A DNA stretch of 64,000 nucleotides from Oceanobacter sp. (GCA_002733645.1 NVWL01000003.1:82069-146068); one strand, 5' to 3'; positions 11,727 through 21,719 are shown, numbered from the stretch's first letter. The notes: generated from the sequence alone by a model not told the origin. Translations and numbers: made by a program.

Positions 11727-12017
11727 ATTGGTGAACGATACAACGAAGAATTTAAGATAGCAGCAGTTAAGCAAGTAACCGAAGGTGGTTATTCAATAGC
11801 CGATGTTGCTAAGCGTTTAGGCATCACAACCAAAAGTCTTTATAACTGGCGTGATCGCTACGGTGAGAACGCACAAGCCTACCAAGAAAAGCAATCCAGC
11901 TCAGATGAACTACGCAAGCTTAAAGCTGAACTTAAGCGTGTAACCGAAGAGCGTGACATCCTAAAGGAAGCCGCCGTGTTCTTTGCCGTCGAGTCGAAGA
12001 AAAATACACGTTCATAA
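11727..12017 (+). CDS. IS3-family transposase OrfA (HTH); non-ATG start assumed
   Basis: GERYNEEFKIAAVKQVTEGGYSIADVAKRLGITTKSLYNWRDRYG...KLKAELKRVTEERDILKEAAVFFA; stop TAA 12015-12017. Degraded copy at 22214 has ATGGCT where this copy has ATT. Confidence 0.8.
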   Translation: MGERYNEEFKIAAVKQVTEGGYSIADVAKRLGITTKSLYNWRDRYGENAQAYQEKQSSSDELRKLKAELKRVTEERDILKEAAVFFAVESKKNTRS

Positions 12018-12874
12018 AAGATCGACGCCTACGCTACCCTGTTCGGACGCTCTGTCGGGCACTAGAAATTCATCCTAGTGGTTTCTATGCCTGGCTAGCA
12101 AACCCACTAAGTAAGCGTGCAAAAGAAGACGAATACTTATTAGGGTTTATCAAGCAATACTGGCTAGAGAGTGGCTGTGTTTATGGCTATCGAAAAGTCT
12201 ATAAAGACTTACTAGCCGCAGGTGATCTGTGCGGTAAAAATCGTGTATATCGCCTGATGCGAACCGAAGGACTTCAAGCTCAGCGAGGCTATAAGAGAAA
12301 AAATAACTATGGAGGTGGTGACTTATCGACCGTTGCACCGAATCTACTTAAGCGTGAATTTAATGTCGAAAAACCAAATACTGTCTGGGTTACAGATATT
12401 ACTTATATTCGTACACAAGAAGGATGGCTTTTTCTTGCAGTGATCATTGATCTATTTTCACGACAAGTAATTGGTTGGTCTATGGGAGGTCGTATTAATA
12501 CAGATTTGGTACTTAATGCGATAACCATGGCCTGCTGGCGACGCAAGCCAAGGGGTGAGGTTATTGTACATTCAGATCAAGGGTGTCAGTACACGAGTTA
12601 TGATTGGCAGAGCATGCTTAAAGCGAATAACTTGGTCGTGAGCATGAGTCGTCGAGGGAACTGTCACGATAATGCATGTGCTGAAAGCTTCTTTGCATTA
12701 CTAAAAAGAGAACGTATTCGCCGTAAGATTTATCGCAGCAGAGAGGAAGGTAAAGCCGATGTATTTAATTATATTGAGCTGTTCTATAATCCCACTCGAC
12801 GTCATGGAAATAATAATGACTTGTCGCCAATGGAATATGAAAAGAACTATTTTTTGAAACAAGGCAGTGTCTAG
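11999..12874 (+). CDS. IS3-family transposase OrfB (rve), expressed by -1 frameshift from OrfA
   Basis: Open -1 frame EKYTFIKDRRLRYPVRTLCRALEIHPSGFYAWL... through TVWVTDITYI, HSDQGCQYTS, CHDNACAESFFALLKRE. The tracked ORF 12257-12874 is an internal start. Confidence 0.9.
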   Translation, partial: EKYTFIKDRRLRYPVRTLCRALEIHPSGFYAWLANPLSKRAKEDEYLLGFIKQYWLESGCVYGYRKVYKDLLAAGDLCGKNRVYRLMRTEGLQAQRGYKRKNNYGGGDLSTVAPNLLKREFNVEKPNTVWVTDITYIRTQEGWLFLAVIIDLFSRQVIGWSMGGRINTDLVLNAITMACWRRKPRGEVIVHSDQGCQYTSYDWQSMLKANNLVVSMSRRGNCHDNACAESFFALLKRERIRRKIYRSREEGKADVFNYIELFYNPTRRHGNNNDLSPMEYEKNYFLKQGSV

Positions 12875-13223
12875 ATAACTAGGGGCGATTCAGTAGTAGA
12901 TCAATTGAGAATAATTGCTAAATTCACTGTGAACCATTGAAGCCTAACCATTACCATAAGCCACTGATGATAATAAAGAAATCAACTCTCTATAGACCAT
13001 AAAACTAGCTGTATTTGAAGATTGGTTAAATGTGTTTCTTCAGCCAGGGACTTCCAAAAAGCGGTTTACGTCAAATGGTAGTAAGATATTACACTTGTGT
13101 AACGTTGTTAATGTGAAGGGCTTATAGTATTTTTTCATCCCCCTTACCTTGCCCATTTAGTAGGAAATTGTACAGATCTAGGCACTAATTATAGTAACGT
13201 TATTCACCCCATAGGTAAATATA

Positions 13224-13574
13224 GTGACTTATTACATTATAAAAGTACTGATAACAGCAGCTCTAATTGTCCTCATAGCAGAGATTTCAAAGCGTAGCAG
13301 CTTTATTGGAGCGGTACTTGCATCTATTCCTCTGACTTCGATACTAGCAATGCTTTGGCTGTACATCGACACGGGAAGTGTCGATAAAGTCAGCGAACTA
13401 GCAAGTAGCGTATTTTGGCTAGTTCTCCCATCATTAGCATTATTCCTTACCTTACCGACCCTATTGTCTCAAGGAATAGGGTTTTACCTGAGTCTTTCAA
13501 TATCTATAATAGTGACCGCCGCATGTTACTTTCTCATGATTATGGTGTTAAGACATTATGATGCACCCCTCTAA
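13224..13574 (+). CDS. Small membrane protein, DUF3147-like
   Basis: 116 aa, hydrophobic, four predicted TM segments by inspection (KVLITAALIVLIAEISKRSSFIGAVLASIPLTSILAMLWLY). Confidence 0.7.
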   Translation: MTYYIIKVLITAALIVLIAEISKRSSFIGAVLASIPLTSILAMLWLYIDTGSVDKVSELASSVFWLVLPSLALFLTLPTLLSQGIGFYLSLSISIIVTAACYFLMIMVLRHYDAPL

Positions 13575-13614
13575 ATTCTAGGCTATTAACAACATTTATT
13601 TACAAATTAGCTTG

Positions 13615-13659
13615 ATATCAATCAAAAAACCGATTGTTAATCGGTTTTTTGATTGATAT
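13615..13659. terminator. Perfect 21-bp inverted repeat with 3-nt loop (terminator and/or operator)
   Basis: ATATCAATCAAAAAACCGATT-GTT-AATCGGTTTTTTGATTGATAT, between the DUF3147-like and blaI-like genes. Confidence 0.8.
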
Positions 13660-13693
13660 AATGTTGCTAAATTTATAACAGTAAAGATTAAAA

Positions 13694-14077
13694 ATGCGCT
13701 TGGGTGAACTTGAGAAGCTAATACTTCAATACTTTTGGGATATCGGGCCCGCTGATGCGAAGCAAGTATTTTCTTACTTTGAAAAAAAACGTGGCGGCAC
13801 TCTAAATACCATTCAAAGTACTTTAGATCGATTGTTTAAAAAAGGCTTACTCCAACGTGAAAAGGAAGGCCATGCCTTTCAATACAGAGCAGCTGTCAAG
13901 CGAGATGCATTTCTTGGTAATTTGATTAATGAAATCTCAAGCGACTTTGGCGGTAGCGGTAATAATGCACTTCTAGCAGCATTCTCTTCTCTTTCTAGTG
14001 ATTTAGATAGCTCACAGTTAGATGAGCTAGAACGCTTAATTGATCAGCGCCGTTCATTAAGTAATAAAGGTTCATAA
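13694..14077 (+). CDS. BlaI/MecI/CopY-family transcriptional repressor
   Basis: LGELEKLILQYFWDIGPADAKQVFSYFEKKRGGTLNTIQSTLDRLFKKGLLQREKEGHAFQYRA winged helix; adjacent M56 gene. Confidence 0.9.
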   Translation: MRLGELEKLILQYFWDIGPADAKQVFSYFEKKRGGTLNTIQSTLDRLFKKGLLQREKEGHAFQYRAAVKRDAFLGNLINEISSDFGGSGNNALLAAFSSLSSDLDSSQLDELERLIDQRRSLSNKGS

Positions 14078-14079
14078 AA

Positions 14080-15045
14080 ATGATTTTTGGAGGCTTGGGC
14101 CTAGCTCTTAATATTACAACGATTGTGATTTTAAGCTGCAGCTTCACCTTGATTCTTACGTCTGTAATCATGAAGCACTTCCATGATTCCTTATCTAATT
14201 TCAATGCAATTAGTAGATCCCGAATACTTTGGTGCATTGTTATTTTACCTTGGTTTGTTAGCGCTCTATCCGTCGTTGCTTTAGTATTTCCCGAGCTATT
14301 TCAATGGAAAGGAATCTGGGCTTCATTGCATTGGCATCACATATACGATTTCTCAATATTCAGCTGGCATGGAGCATCTTTAATAATATTCAGTAGCTTC
14401 TGCTTGCTGTTATTGCTCTCTAGACTAGCCCGAGCTTTGAAGATGCATTCCAGCATGAATCAGCTCAATTCTTTTTCGAAATCAGACGTTTTATTAAATG
14501 GATGCCTAATTATCGAATCGAATGAGGTTAATGCATTTACATCAGGCCTCTTGAATGCCAAGGCATTTATCACAACCGGCCTTAACAATCGTCTTAATAA
14601 TGATGAAAATACTATTGTCCAATTGCATGAACTTGCGCATGTGAAAAATTCTGATCCACTGCGGAAATATATATTTTCTCTACTAGTTTCTTTTTACCCA
14701 TTAAAAATATCAGAACAATTAAATGCTTCATTTTCACTAGCGCTTGAACAGCTTGCAGACAGCGAAGTATTAAAAGAAATACCCGATGTCGCCTTAATTG
14801 CTAAAACACTAGTAAACGTGACTCGATTACAATTAAATTCGAGTCAAATAGCGCCACCAGTATCTGAAAACTGTTCATTCATAAATACTCCTTTGGAATC
14901 AAGAATTCATTACCTTTTAAATGAGTATAAAGGTAAGTCTTTTCCATACTTCATATTAATCATTTTAGTTTTTGCTATTTCTTCAATTAGCACACTCTCT
15001 GTTGATCTGATTCATCACTCTTTCGAACAATTATTTAGCCACTAA
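14080..15045 (+). CDS. M56-family (BlaR1-like) membrane metallopeptidase without a beta-lactam sensor domain
   Basis: HExxH motif VQLHELAHVKNSDPLRKY, several TM helices, 321 aa. Confidence 0.87.
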   Translation: MIFGGLGLALNITTIVILSCSFTLILTSVIMKHFHDSLSNFNAISRSRILWCIVILPWFVSALSVVALVFPELFQWKGIWASLHWHHIYDFSIFSWHGASLIIFSSFCLLLLLSRLARALKMHSSMNQLNSFSKSDVLLNGCLIIESNEVNAFTSGLLNAKAFITTGLNNRLNNDENTIVQLHELAHVKNSDPLRKYIFSLLVSFYPLKISEQLNASFSLALEQLADSEVLKEIPDVALIAKTLVNVTRLQLNSSQIAPPVSENCSFINTPLESRIHYLLNEYKGKSFPYFILIILVFAISSISTLSVDLIHHSFEQLFSH

Positions 15046-15060
15046 GGATGTTTAATACTT

Positions 15061-16377
15061 ATGTTTGACTTTAAATCCACATCCAAAAAACCGACTGGCA
15101 GTCGGTTTTTTGGAGGTATTTCATCGAACTATATTTTTAGCGCAATCAGCATTTTTCTGCTCACAAGCAATATAAATGCAATGGAGCCTTCAAATAGCAC
15201 TCTTACAATAAAAGAGGCTGTTGTTAAAAGTTTGAAGCAACATCCAGGCTTGGCAAGTTTCGCATATCGAGTTCAAAGCTCTGATCACACTATAGCGCAA
15301 GCTGCTATTGGGCAAAAACCAGAGGTGTCCTTGGTTATTGAGGATGCATTGGGAACCGGTGATTATTCTGATTTTAGCAATGCACAATCAACGTTGAGTA
15401 TTGGCTGGATCTTAGATGGCGGGCTCGTCAATAGCCGTGTGCAACAATATAAATATAAGAAAGCATTGACTGAGATAGAGTTAGATATCAAACGTTATGA
15501 TGTTGCCGCTGAAACAGCTCATCAGTTCATTACTATATTAGCGCTACAAGACCGCTTTAAAATTGGCAAAGAAGCACATTTACACAGTAAAAAAATTCTT
15601 AAAGAGATAACTCATCGTGTGAATAGTGGTAAAGCACTTATGGCTGATCAACTTCGTGCAGAAGTAAATTTAGAGCGTAGAGAGCTTGAGGTTGAAGATA
15701 TTGCACATGAATTGATATCCGCCAAAAAAATACTATCTTCTTCTTGGGGGCAGTCAGATATCGAATTTTCGTCAGTATCAGGCTCTTTAAACTTACCTAA
15801 AAGCCTTATTGATTACTCTAAATTTGAGCAAGCAATCAGTTCTAATCCTAAAGTACGCTATTTTTTAACCCAGCAGCGGCTAACAGAAGGTGAAATATCT
15901 CTAGCAAGAGAAGAAGGTAAAAACAGGTTACGTTTTAATGCAGGGGTAAGTCGCTATGAAAGAACAGAAGATTATGGATTAACCATGGGAATTACTTTGC
16001 CTTTCGGTGGGAATAATAATCAAGGAAAAATTTCTTCCTTGAGCGCTGATAAAAGTCGCTATCAAGCTGAATTAACAGCAACCGAAATTCAATTATTAAC
16101 ACAGGTTTTTGTGCTCTACCAAGAACTGATGCATAGCTACCATATTAATAATTCACTAACAGATGAAATAATTCCCCGCCTAGAAAAAGCGTTAAAAGAA
16201 ACCTACAAAGCTTATCAGCTAGGTAAGTATAGCTATCAAGAATGGTCGTCTGTGCAGCAAGAAGTTTACGATGCTCAATTTTCATTAATAGATGCTCGCT
16301 TAACCGCACATAAAAATACAGTTGAACTTGAGCGTCTAACGGGTTTAGCCATGCAAGATTATAAAAACGCACAGTAA
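15061..16377 (+). CDS. TolC-family outer membrane efflux protein
   Basis: Signal-like N-terminus, OEP coiled-coil features; upstream of adaptor and RND pump; start codon uncertain. Confidence 0.88.
   Translation: MFDFKSTSKKPTGSRFFGGISSNYIFSAISIFLLTSNINAMEPSNSTLTIKEAVVKSLKQHPGLASFAYRVQSSDHTIAQAAIGQKPEVSLVIEDALGTGDYSDFSNAQSTLSIGWILDGGLVNSRVQQYKYKKALTEIELDIKRYDVAAETAHQFITILALQDRFKIGKEAHLHSKKILKEITHRVNSGKALMADQLRAEVNLERRELEVEDIAHELISAKKILSSSWGQSDIEFSSVSGSLNLPKSLIDYSKFEQAISSNPKVRYFLTQQRLTEGEISLAREEGKNRLRFNAGVSRYERTEDYGLTMGITLPFGGNNNQGKISSLSADKSRYQAELTATEIQLLTQVFVLYQELMHSYHINNSLTDEIIPRLEKALKETYKAYQLGKYSYQEWSSVQQEVYDAQFSLIDARLTAHKNTVELERLTGLAMQDYKNAQ
15083..15113. terminator. Terminator/attenuator-like hairpin at the start of the efflux operon
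   Basis: Perfect 14-bp arms CCAAAAAACCGACT-GGC-AGTCGGTTTTTTGG. Confidence 0.6.
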
Positions 16378-16394
16378 ATTAAAATTTATAAAAA

Positions 16395-17651
16395 TTGAGA
16401 AATTATATGAAAAAAATATTATACCGCCCCTTAAAGGCTTGGCTTGTCCTCTGGAGTATTGCAATAACACTGGCTACTGGTTCAGCCTTATCGTTTGCAG
16501 TTGATAATGAAATGAAAGAGATCACACCAGAAAAGGGACCAAATGGTGGGAGGCTGTTAACTCAACAAGATTTAACGATTGAGTTATCAATATTTGAAAC
16601 CGGTATACCACCTGAATTTCGTGTGTGGGTGACGAGCAACGGTGAGCCTGTTGCACCTGAATTGATCCAACTAACTATTAAACTTACCCGCTTAGGTGAT
16701 GTAGTTGATCATATTAACTTTCAACCACAAGCCGATTTTTTGCGTGGTGACATGGAAATCTACGAACCACATTCATTTGTAGTAACGATTGACGCAAACT
16801 ACCAAGGGAAAGAGTATCAATGGAAGTATGACAACTTTGAAGGCCGGACTTTAATTGAAACTAAAGTAGCAGAAGCTATGGATATCCAAACGGCTAAAGC
16901 TGGGCAAGCCATGCTCTCAGAAACAATTGAAGTGTTTGGTCGTATAGTAGCTGCGCAAGATGCACAGCGAAATATTTCGGCTCGCTTTGATGGACAGATT
17001 AAGTCAATGCCCGTGAAATTGGGACAAGCAGTTAAGTCGGGTGATTTACTAGCCACCATTGAGAGTAATGAAAGTTTAAAAGAGTACCGCATAATATCCC
17101 CCATCGACGGTGTTATTGTTGAAAAAAATGCCAATATAAGTGAGCAAACTGATGGTCGAATTTTACTATCAATAACCAACTTACAAGCTCTAAATGCAGA
17201 ACTATCAGTGTTCCCTTCCGACCGTTCACGAGTAAAACTTACAGCCATAGCAAGCATTAATGTTGATGGGGTAAAAGAGAAATTAACCAGTAAAGTGATC
17301 TCTATTGATAGCCACCTTCAAAGTAATCAATCAACGATTGTACGAGTGGCACTTGATAATACCGCTGGGGCTTTATTTCCTGGTCAGTTTGTAACAGGAG
17401 AAATAGAAGTTGCTCGTTATACCGCCCCACTAGCGGTTAAACGAGAAGGCCTACAGGCATTTCGTGATTTCACGGTTGTTTATGCAAAAGTTGGTGAGCA
17501 ATACGAAGTAAGGATGCTTGAGCTTGGCCGTCAGGCTGGAGAATGGATAGAAGTATTGGGTGGGCTGGATGCAGGCACAGAATATGTGACCAAAAACAGT
17601 TTTATTATCAAAGCAGATATCGAAAAATCTGGCGCATCTCACGATCATTAA
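16395..17651 (+). CDS. RND efflux periplasmic adaptor (CzcB/CusB-like)
   Basis: Membrane fusion protein features (GRIVAAQDAQRNISARFDGQIKSMPVKLGQAVKSGDLLATIES), GPNGGRLL N-terminal metal-type domain, C-terminal HDH. Confidence 0.9.
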   Translation: MRNYMKKILYRPLKAWLVLWSIAITLATGSALSFAVDNEMKEITPEKGPNGGRLLTQQDLTIELSIFETGIPPEFRVWVTSNGEPVAPELIQLTIKLTRLGDVVDHINFQPQADFLRGDMEIYEPHSFVVTIDANYQGKEYQWKYDNFEGRTLIETKVAEAMDIQTAKAGQAMLSETIEVFGRIVAAQDAQRNISARFDGQIKSMPVKLGQAVKSGDLLATIESNESLKEYRIISPIDGVIVEKNANISEQTDGRILLSITNLQALNAELSVFPSDRSRVKLTAIASINVDGVKEKLTSKVISIDSHLQSNQSTIVRVALDNTAGALFPGQFVTGEIEVARYTAPLAVKREGLQAFRDFTVVYAKVGEQYEVRMLELGRQAGEWIEVLGGLDAGTEYVTKNSFIIKADIEKSGASHDH

Positions 17652-17660
17652 GGAAGTATC

Positions 17661-20600
17661 ATGCTCGAATATATTATTCAGTTTTCAATTCAGCGGCGTG
17701 GATTAATCATGGCCGCAGTAATTGCATTATGCGGCCTTGGTTTATGGAATTTTACTAAACTGCCAATTGATGCTGTTCCTGACATTACAAATGTACAGGT
17801 TATGATCAATACAGAAGCTCCAGGCTATACACCACTGGAGGTTGAGCAACGTGTAACGTTTCCTATTGAAACAGCTATGGCAGGATTGCCTAACTTACAA
17901 TTTACGCGTTCTGTATCACGATATGGTCTATCTCAGGTCACAATCATTTTCACCGATGATACTGATATCTATTTTGCACGTCAGCTCGTTAGCGAGCGTT
18001 TATCAGGCGCAAAGTCGAATCTGCCTAGGTTGCTTGAACCCGAACTGGGTCCGATTGCAACGGGTTTAGGTGAAATATTTATGTTTACCGTTGATGCGGA
18101 GCCTGGCGCATTAAATACGGATGGTTCTGAGATAACACCTACTGATTTACGATCGGTTCATGATTGGATTATTCGACCACAACTACTGCGCGTTCCAGGT
18201 GTTGTTGAGGTCAATCCTATCGGGGGTTATAAGCGAGAAGTCTTAGTTGCAATCGATCCTGAGAAACTTCTTTCGTTTCACGTTACGCAAGCGGATGTTG
18301 TCAGTGCAATTCAAAATAACAATCAAAATCGTGGTGTGGGTTTTGTTGAGCACAATGGTTCACAGTGGTTATTACGTGTTCCTGGCCAGCGTGAAAAGAT
18401 TGAAGAGCTTGGCGATTTAGTGATACACAGCGACGACGGCATTCCCGTTCGTATAAAAGATGTTGCCAGTATCGAAGAAGGCAAAGAGTTACGTACCGGT
18501 GCGGCTACACAAAATGGTCGTGAAGTCGTCATGAGTACTGTATTTATGCTTGTGGGTGAGAACAGTCGTACGGTTGCCAAAGCGGTAGCTGAGAGACTAG
18601 AAGAGATAAAACAAGGTCTGCCAACTGGGATCAGTGCAACCGCTGTATATGACCGCACAAACCTTGTCGATAAAACACTGAAGACGGTCCAAGCAAATTT
18701 GGTTGAAGGTGCCTTATTAGTCATCATTATTTTATTCTTCTTGTTAGGTAATATTCGAGCGGCCTTACTAACCGCAGCGGTTATCCCCATTGCAATGCTA
18801 ATGACAATTACAGGAATGGTACACGCTAAAGTCAGCGCCAACTTAATGAGCCTAGGAGCTTTAGATTTTGGTTTATTGGTGGATGGTGCCATTATTATTG
18901 TTGAAAACTGTTTACGAAGATTAAGCCAGGCATCCAAATCCAACTTAACATTAGGTATAAAAGAGCGTTTCGATATTGTCTTCAGTGCAACGCGTGAGGT
19001 TATTCGCCCTGCATTGTTTGGTGTGTTCATAATTACTGCTGTTTACCTACCCATATTTTCTTTGACTGGTGTCGAAGGAAAAATGTTTCACCCAATGGCA
19101 TTAACAGTCGTCATTGCATTGATTTGCTCAATTATTCTTTCAATTACGTTTGTGCCTGCTTGCGTAGCATTGCTATTCAATAAACCAATCGAAGAAAAAG
19201 ACAGTGCGATTATTAAAGCTTCAAGAACGATATACGAACCTCTGCTGAAGTTGGCACTTTCTGCTCGCTGGGTGGTGATTGGTTTTGCATTAGTTTTGGT
19301 TTTTGGATCTGGATTTCTTGCTACAAAGTTAGGAAGCGAATTTGTCCCCAATTTAGATGAGGGCGATATTGCGATGCACGCATTGCGTATTCCTGGGACA
19401 TCTTTGAGTCAGGCAATTGAACTACAAAAAACCTTAGAAGAAAAAATAAAAACCTTACCTGAAGTAAAGCTAATTTTTGCTAAGGTTGGCACCGCTGATG
19501 TAGCTACTGATGCTGTGCCACCAAGCGTTGCCGATAACTTTATAATTTTGAAACCACGAAGCGAGTGGCCTGATCCCAATAAAACTAAAGAACAGGTCGT
19601 CAATGATCTAGCAGCTTTAGTTGAGCCTATTCCAGGTAATCGCTATGAATTTCTGCAACCGATTCAAATGCGATTTAATGAACTATTATCAGGCGTTCGT
19701 GCGGAACTCGCAATCAAAGTATTTGGGGATGATTTTACCCAATTACAAAAAATCGGTAGTGATATTCAAAGTACGATAGCAAGTATTGATGGTATCGCTG
19801 ATATCCAGATGGAAAAAATAACGGGCCTCCCCATTATGACCATGCAACCAAAGCTTGCTGTATTAGCTCAATACGGTTTATCAATTCATGATGTTCAAGA
19901 GCAATTGGCTGTTGCTCTGGGTGGTGAAGTTGCGGGACAGTTTTATGAGGGTGATAGACGCAGTAATATCGTTGTGCGACTACCTGAGCAACGAAGATCT
20001 GATATGGATCGCTTACGCTACTTACCCATTCAGCTGTCGAATATGGACGCTGTTCCACTGCAAGAGTTGGTGACACTAGAATTAGTTGAGGGCTTTAATC
20101 AAGTGAACCGTGAGAATGGTAAGCGACGCATCGTCGTGACAGCGAACGTACGTGGTCGCGACTTAGGCTCATTTGTTTCGGATATCCAAACCGCTATCAA
20201 TGCATCAGTCGATGTACCTGCTGGCTACTGGATAGAATATGGTGGTACTTATCAAAAGCTCCAATCCGCCTCAAAACGTTTAACTCTAGTGGTGCCCATC
20301 ACATTAGTAATGATTATTGGCTTGTTAATCTTGGCTCTGGGTTCGTTTAAAGATGCCATGATTATTTTCACGGGTGTTCCTTTAGCGTTAACAGGGGGAG
20401 TATTATTTTTAGTATTACGCGACATACCTTTCTCTATATCAGCCGCTGTCGGTTTCATTGCATTATCGGGTATAGCCATTCTTAACGGACTGGTAATGGT
20501 CTCATTTATTAGGGATCTGATACATGATGGCTTCTCTGTTGAGAAAGCAATAATTCAAGGGGCACTTACCCGTTTGCGGCCTGTTCTAACCACGGCTTTA

Positions 20601-20780
20601 GTTGCTTCACTTGGATTCGTGCCAATGGCTTTAAATACGGGTATAGGGTCTGAAGTTCAACGTCCCTTAGCAACAGTTGTTATCGGAGGCATTATATCGT
20701 CTACGCTACTAACTTTGTTTGTACTACCTGTACTTTATCGCTTGCTCCATAAAGACACCCAATCTGTAAAAAATACTTAG
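17661..20780 (+). CDS. Heavy-metal efflux RND permease (CzcA family)
   Basis: 1039 aa; PIDAVPDITNVQV, DFGLLVDGAIIIVEN TM4 motif, FVPNLDEGDIAMHALRIPGTSLSQA. Confidence 0.95.
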   Translation: MLEYIIQFSIQRRGLIMAAVIALCGLGLWNFTKLPIDAVPDITNVQVMINTEAPGYTPLEVEQRVTFPIETAMAGLPNLQFTRSVSRYGLSQVTIIFTDDTDIYFARQLVSERLSGAKSNLPRLLEPELGPIATGLGEIFMFTVDAEPGALNTDGSEITPTDLRSVHDWIIRPQLLRVPGVVEVNPIGGYKREVLVAIDPEKLLSFHVTQADVVSAIQNNNQNRGVGFVEHNGSQWLLRVPGQREKIEELGDLVIHSDDGIPVRIKDVASIEEGKELRTGAATQNGREVVMSTVFMLVGENSRTVAKAVAERLEEIKQGLPTGISATAVYDRTNLVDKTLKTVQANLVEGALLVIIILFFLLGNIRAALLTAAVIPIAMLMTITGMVHAKVSANLMSLGALDFGLLVDGAIIIVENCLRRLSQASKSNLTLGIKERFDIVFSATREVIRPALFGVFIITAVYLPIFSLTGVEGKMFHPMALTVVIALICSIILSITFVPACVALLFNKPIEEKDSAIIKASRTIYEPLLKLALSARWVVIGFALVLVFGSGFLATKLGSEFVPNLDEGDIAMHALRIPGTSLSQAIELQKTLEEKIKTLPEVKLIFAKVGTADVATDAVPPSVADNFIILKPRSEWPDPNKTKEQVVNDLAALVEPIPGNRYEFLQPIQMRFNELLSGVRAELAIKVFGDDFTQLQKIGSDIQSTIASIDGIADIQMEKITGLPIMTMQPKLAVLAQYGLSIHDVQEQLAVALGGEVAGQFYEGDRRSNIVVRLPEQRRSDMDRLRYLPIQLSNMDAVPLQELVTLELVEGFNQVNRENGKRRIVVTANVRGRDLGSFVSDIQTAINASVDVPAGYWIEYGGTYQKLQSASKRLTLVVPITLVMIIGLLILALGSFKDAMIIFTGVPLALTGGVLFLVLRDIPFSISAAVGFIALSGIAILNGLVMVSFIRDLIHDGFSVEKAIIQGALTRLRPVLTTALVASLGFVPMALNTGIGSEVQRPLATVVIGGIISSTLLTLFVLPVLYRLLHKDTQSVKNT

Positions 20781-20835
20781 ATTAATAATAGCAGTGATAT
20801 AAAAATTACTGCATACCATTACTTTAGAGGTTCAT

Positions 20836-21696
20836 ATGTTTAAAATTATATTAGTCTTTTTCTTCACGTGCCTAAGCACTACTGCTTTCGCACACGGCAT
20901 GTCTGCTGCTGATCAAGCACGTATTCTTAATGCAGGTTACTTCGAATATTTAACGCTTGGTGCGACACACATGCTCTCAGGGTATGACCATTTATTATTC
21001 TTATTTGGTGTTATTTTCTTTTTAACACGATTTAGAGATATTCTAAAATTCATCACTGCGTTTACCGTTGGCCATTCCATCACCCTTATCTTTGCAACCA
21101 TTTATGAAATTAACGCTAATTATTACCTAATTGATGCGGTTATCGCATTAACGGTTTGCTATAAAGCATTTGATAACTTGGGTGGATTTAAAAAACACCT
21201 ACAAATGGAATCACCCAACCTAACATGGATGGTATTTATTTTTGGTTTGATACACGGTTTTGGTTTATCAACACGTTTGCAGCAGCTCCCTCTTGGAGAA
21301 GACCATTTAGTCTTAAAAATACTGTCATTTAACGTAGGGGTTGAGCTAGGCCAGATAATTGCTCTAACTATTATGCTTGTGATATTAGCGGGTTGGAGAA
21401 AAACAGAATCCTTTAATCGCTTCAGCAAAGCATCAAATGTTATTCTAATGATACTGGGTGGACTACTTCTATTAATGCAGCTCCACGGATATCAGCACTC
21501 TAAATATTCAGATGATTTCCCTTTGAATAAAGATGATCACTCACATATTCATGAAGATATGGAAAGTGAAGCATCAGAGCTATCGAACTATCCGGTTAAA
21601 TTGAATCTTGATGTTCAAGCTCCTAAAGAAAAAGTAATCGATGAAGAGCCAGTTAGTGAGCACTCCCACGATGGCCAAAACTCTCACAAACATTAA
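20836..21696 (+). CDS. HupE/UreJ-family membrane protein with His-rich C-terminus
   Basis: HMLSGYDHLLFLFGVIFFLTRFRDILKFITAFTVGHSITLIFA and LIHGFGLSTRL motifs; tail HSHIHEDMES...EHSHDGQNSHKH. Confidence 0.88.
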   Translation: MFKIILVFFFTCLSTTAFAHGMSAADQARILNAGYFEYLTLGATHMLSGYDHLLFLFGVIFFLTRFRDILKFITAFTVGHSITLIFATIYEINANYYLIDAVIALTVCYKAFDNLGGFKKHLQMESPNLTWMVFIFGLIHGFGLSTRLQQLPLGEDHLVLKILSFNVGVELGQIIALTIMLVILAGWRKTESFNRFSKASNVILMILGGLLLLMQLHGYQHSKYSDDFPLNKDDHSHIHEDMESEASELSNYPVKLNLDVQAPKEKVIDEEPVSEHSHDGQNSHKH

Positions 21697-21719
21697 TACA
21701 ATAAAATAAAGGTGATTTT

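Larger units (their letters stand above)
11665..12892 (+). mobile_element. IS3-family insertion sequence
   Basis: 27-bp imperfect TIRs (TGAATCGCCCCTATTTCACTAGACACT / rc TGAATCGCCCCTAGTTATCTAGACACT, 3 mismatches), orfA and orfB in -1 frame. Confidence 0.92.

Noticed and set aside
12257-12874. Stand-alone transposase gene as given by the ORF track
   Set aside because: The frame is open upstream to about 11999 and is the OrfB half of an IS3-type -1 frameshift product; the listed start is internal.
11665-12892. 3-bp target duplication for the IS3 element
   Set aside because: Flanks are CTG on the left and GTA on the right, so no TSD can be supported.
18323-19030. 235-aa minus-strand ORF inside czcA
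   Set aside because: Antisense to the conserved RND permease; composition looks like a reverse-strand artefact.
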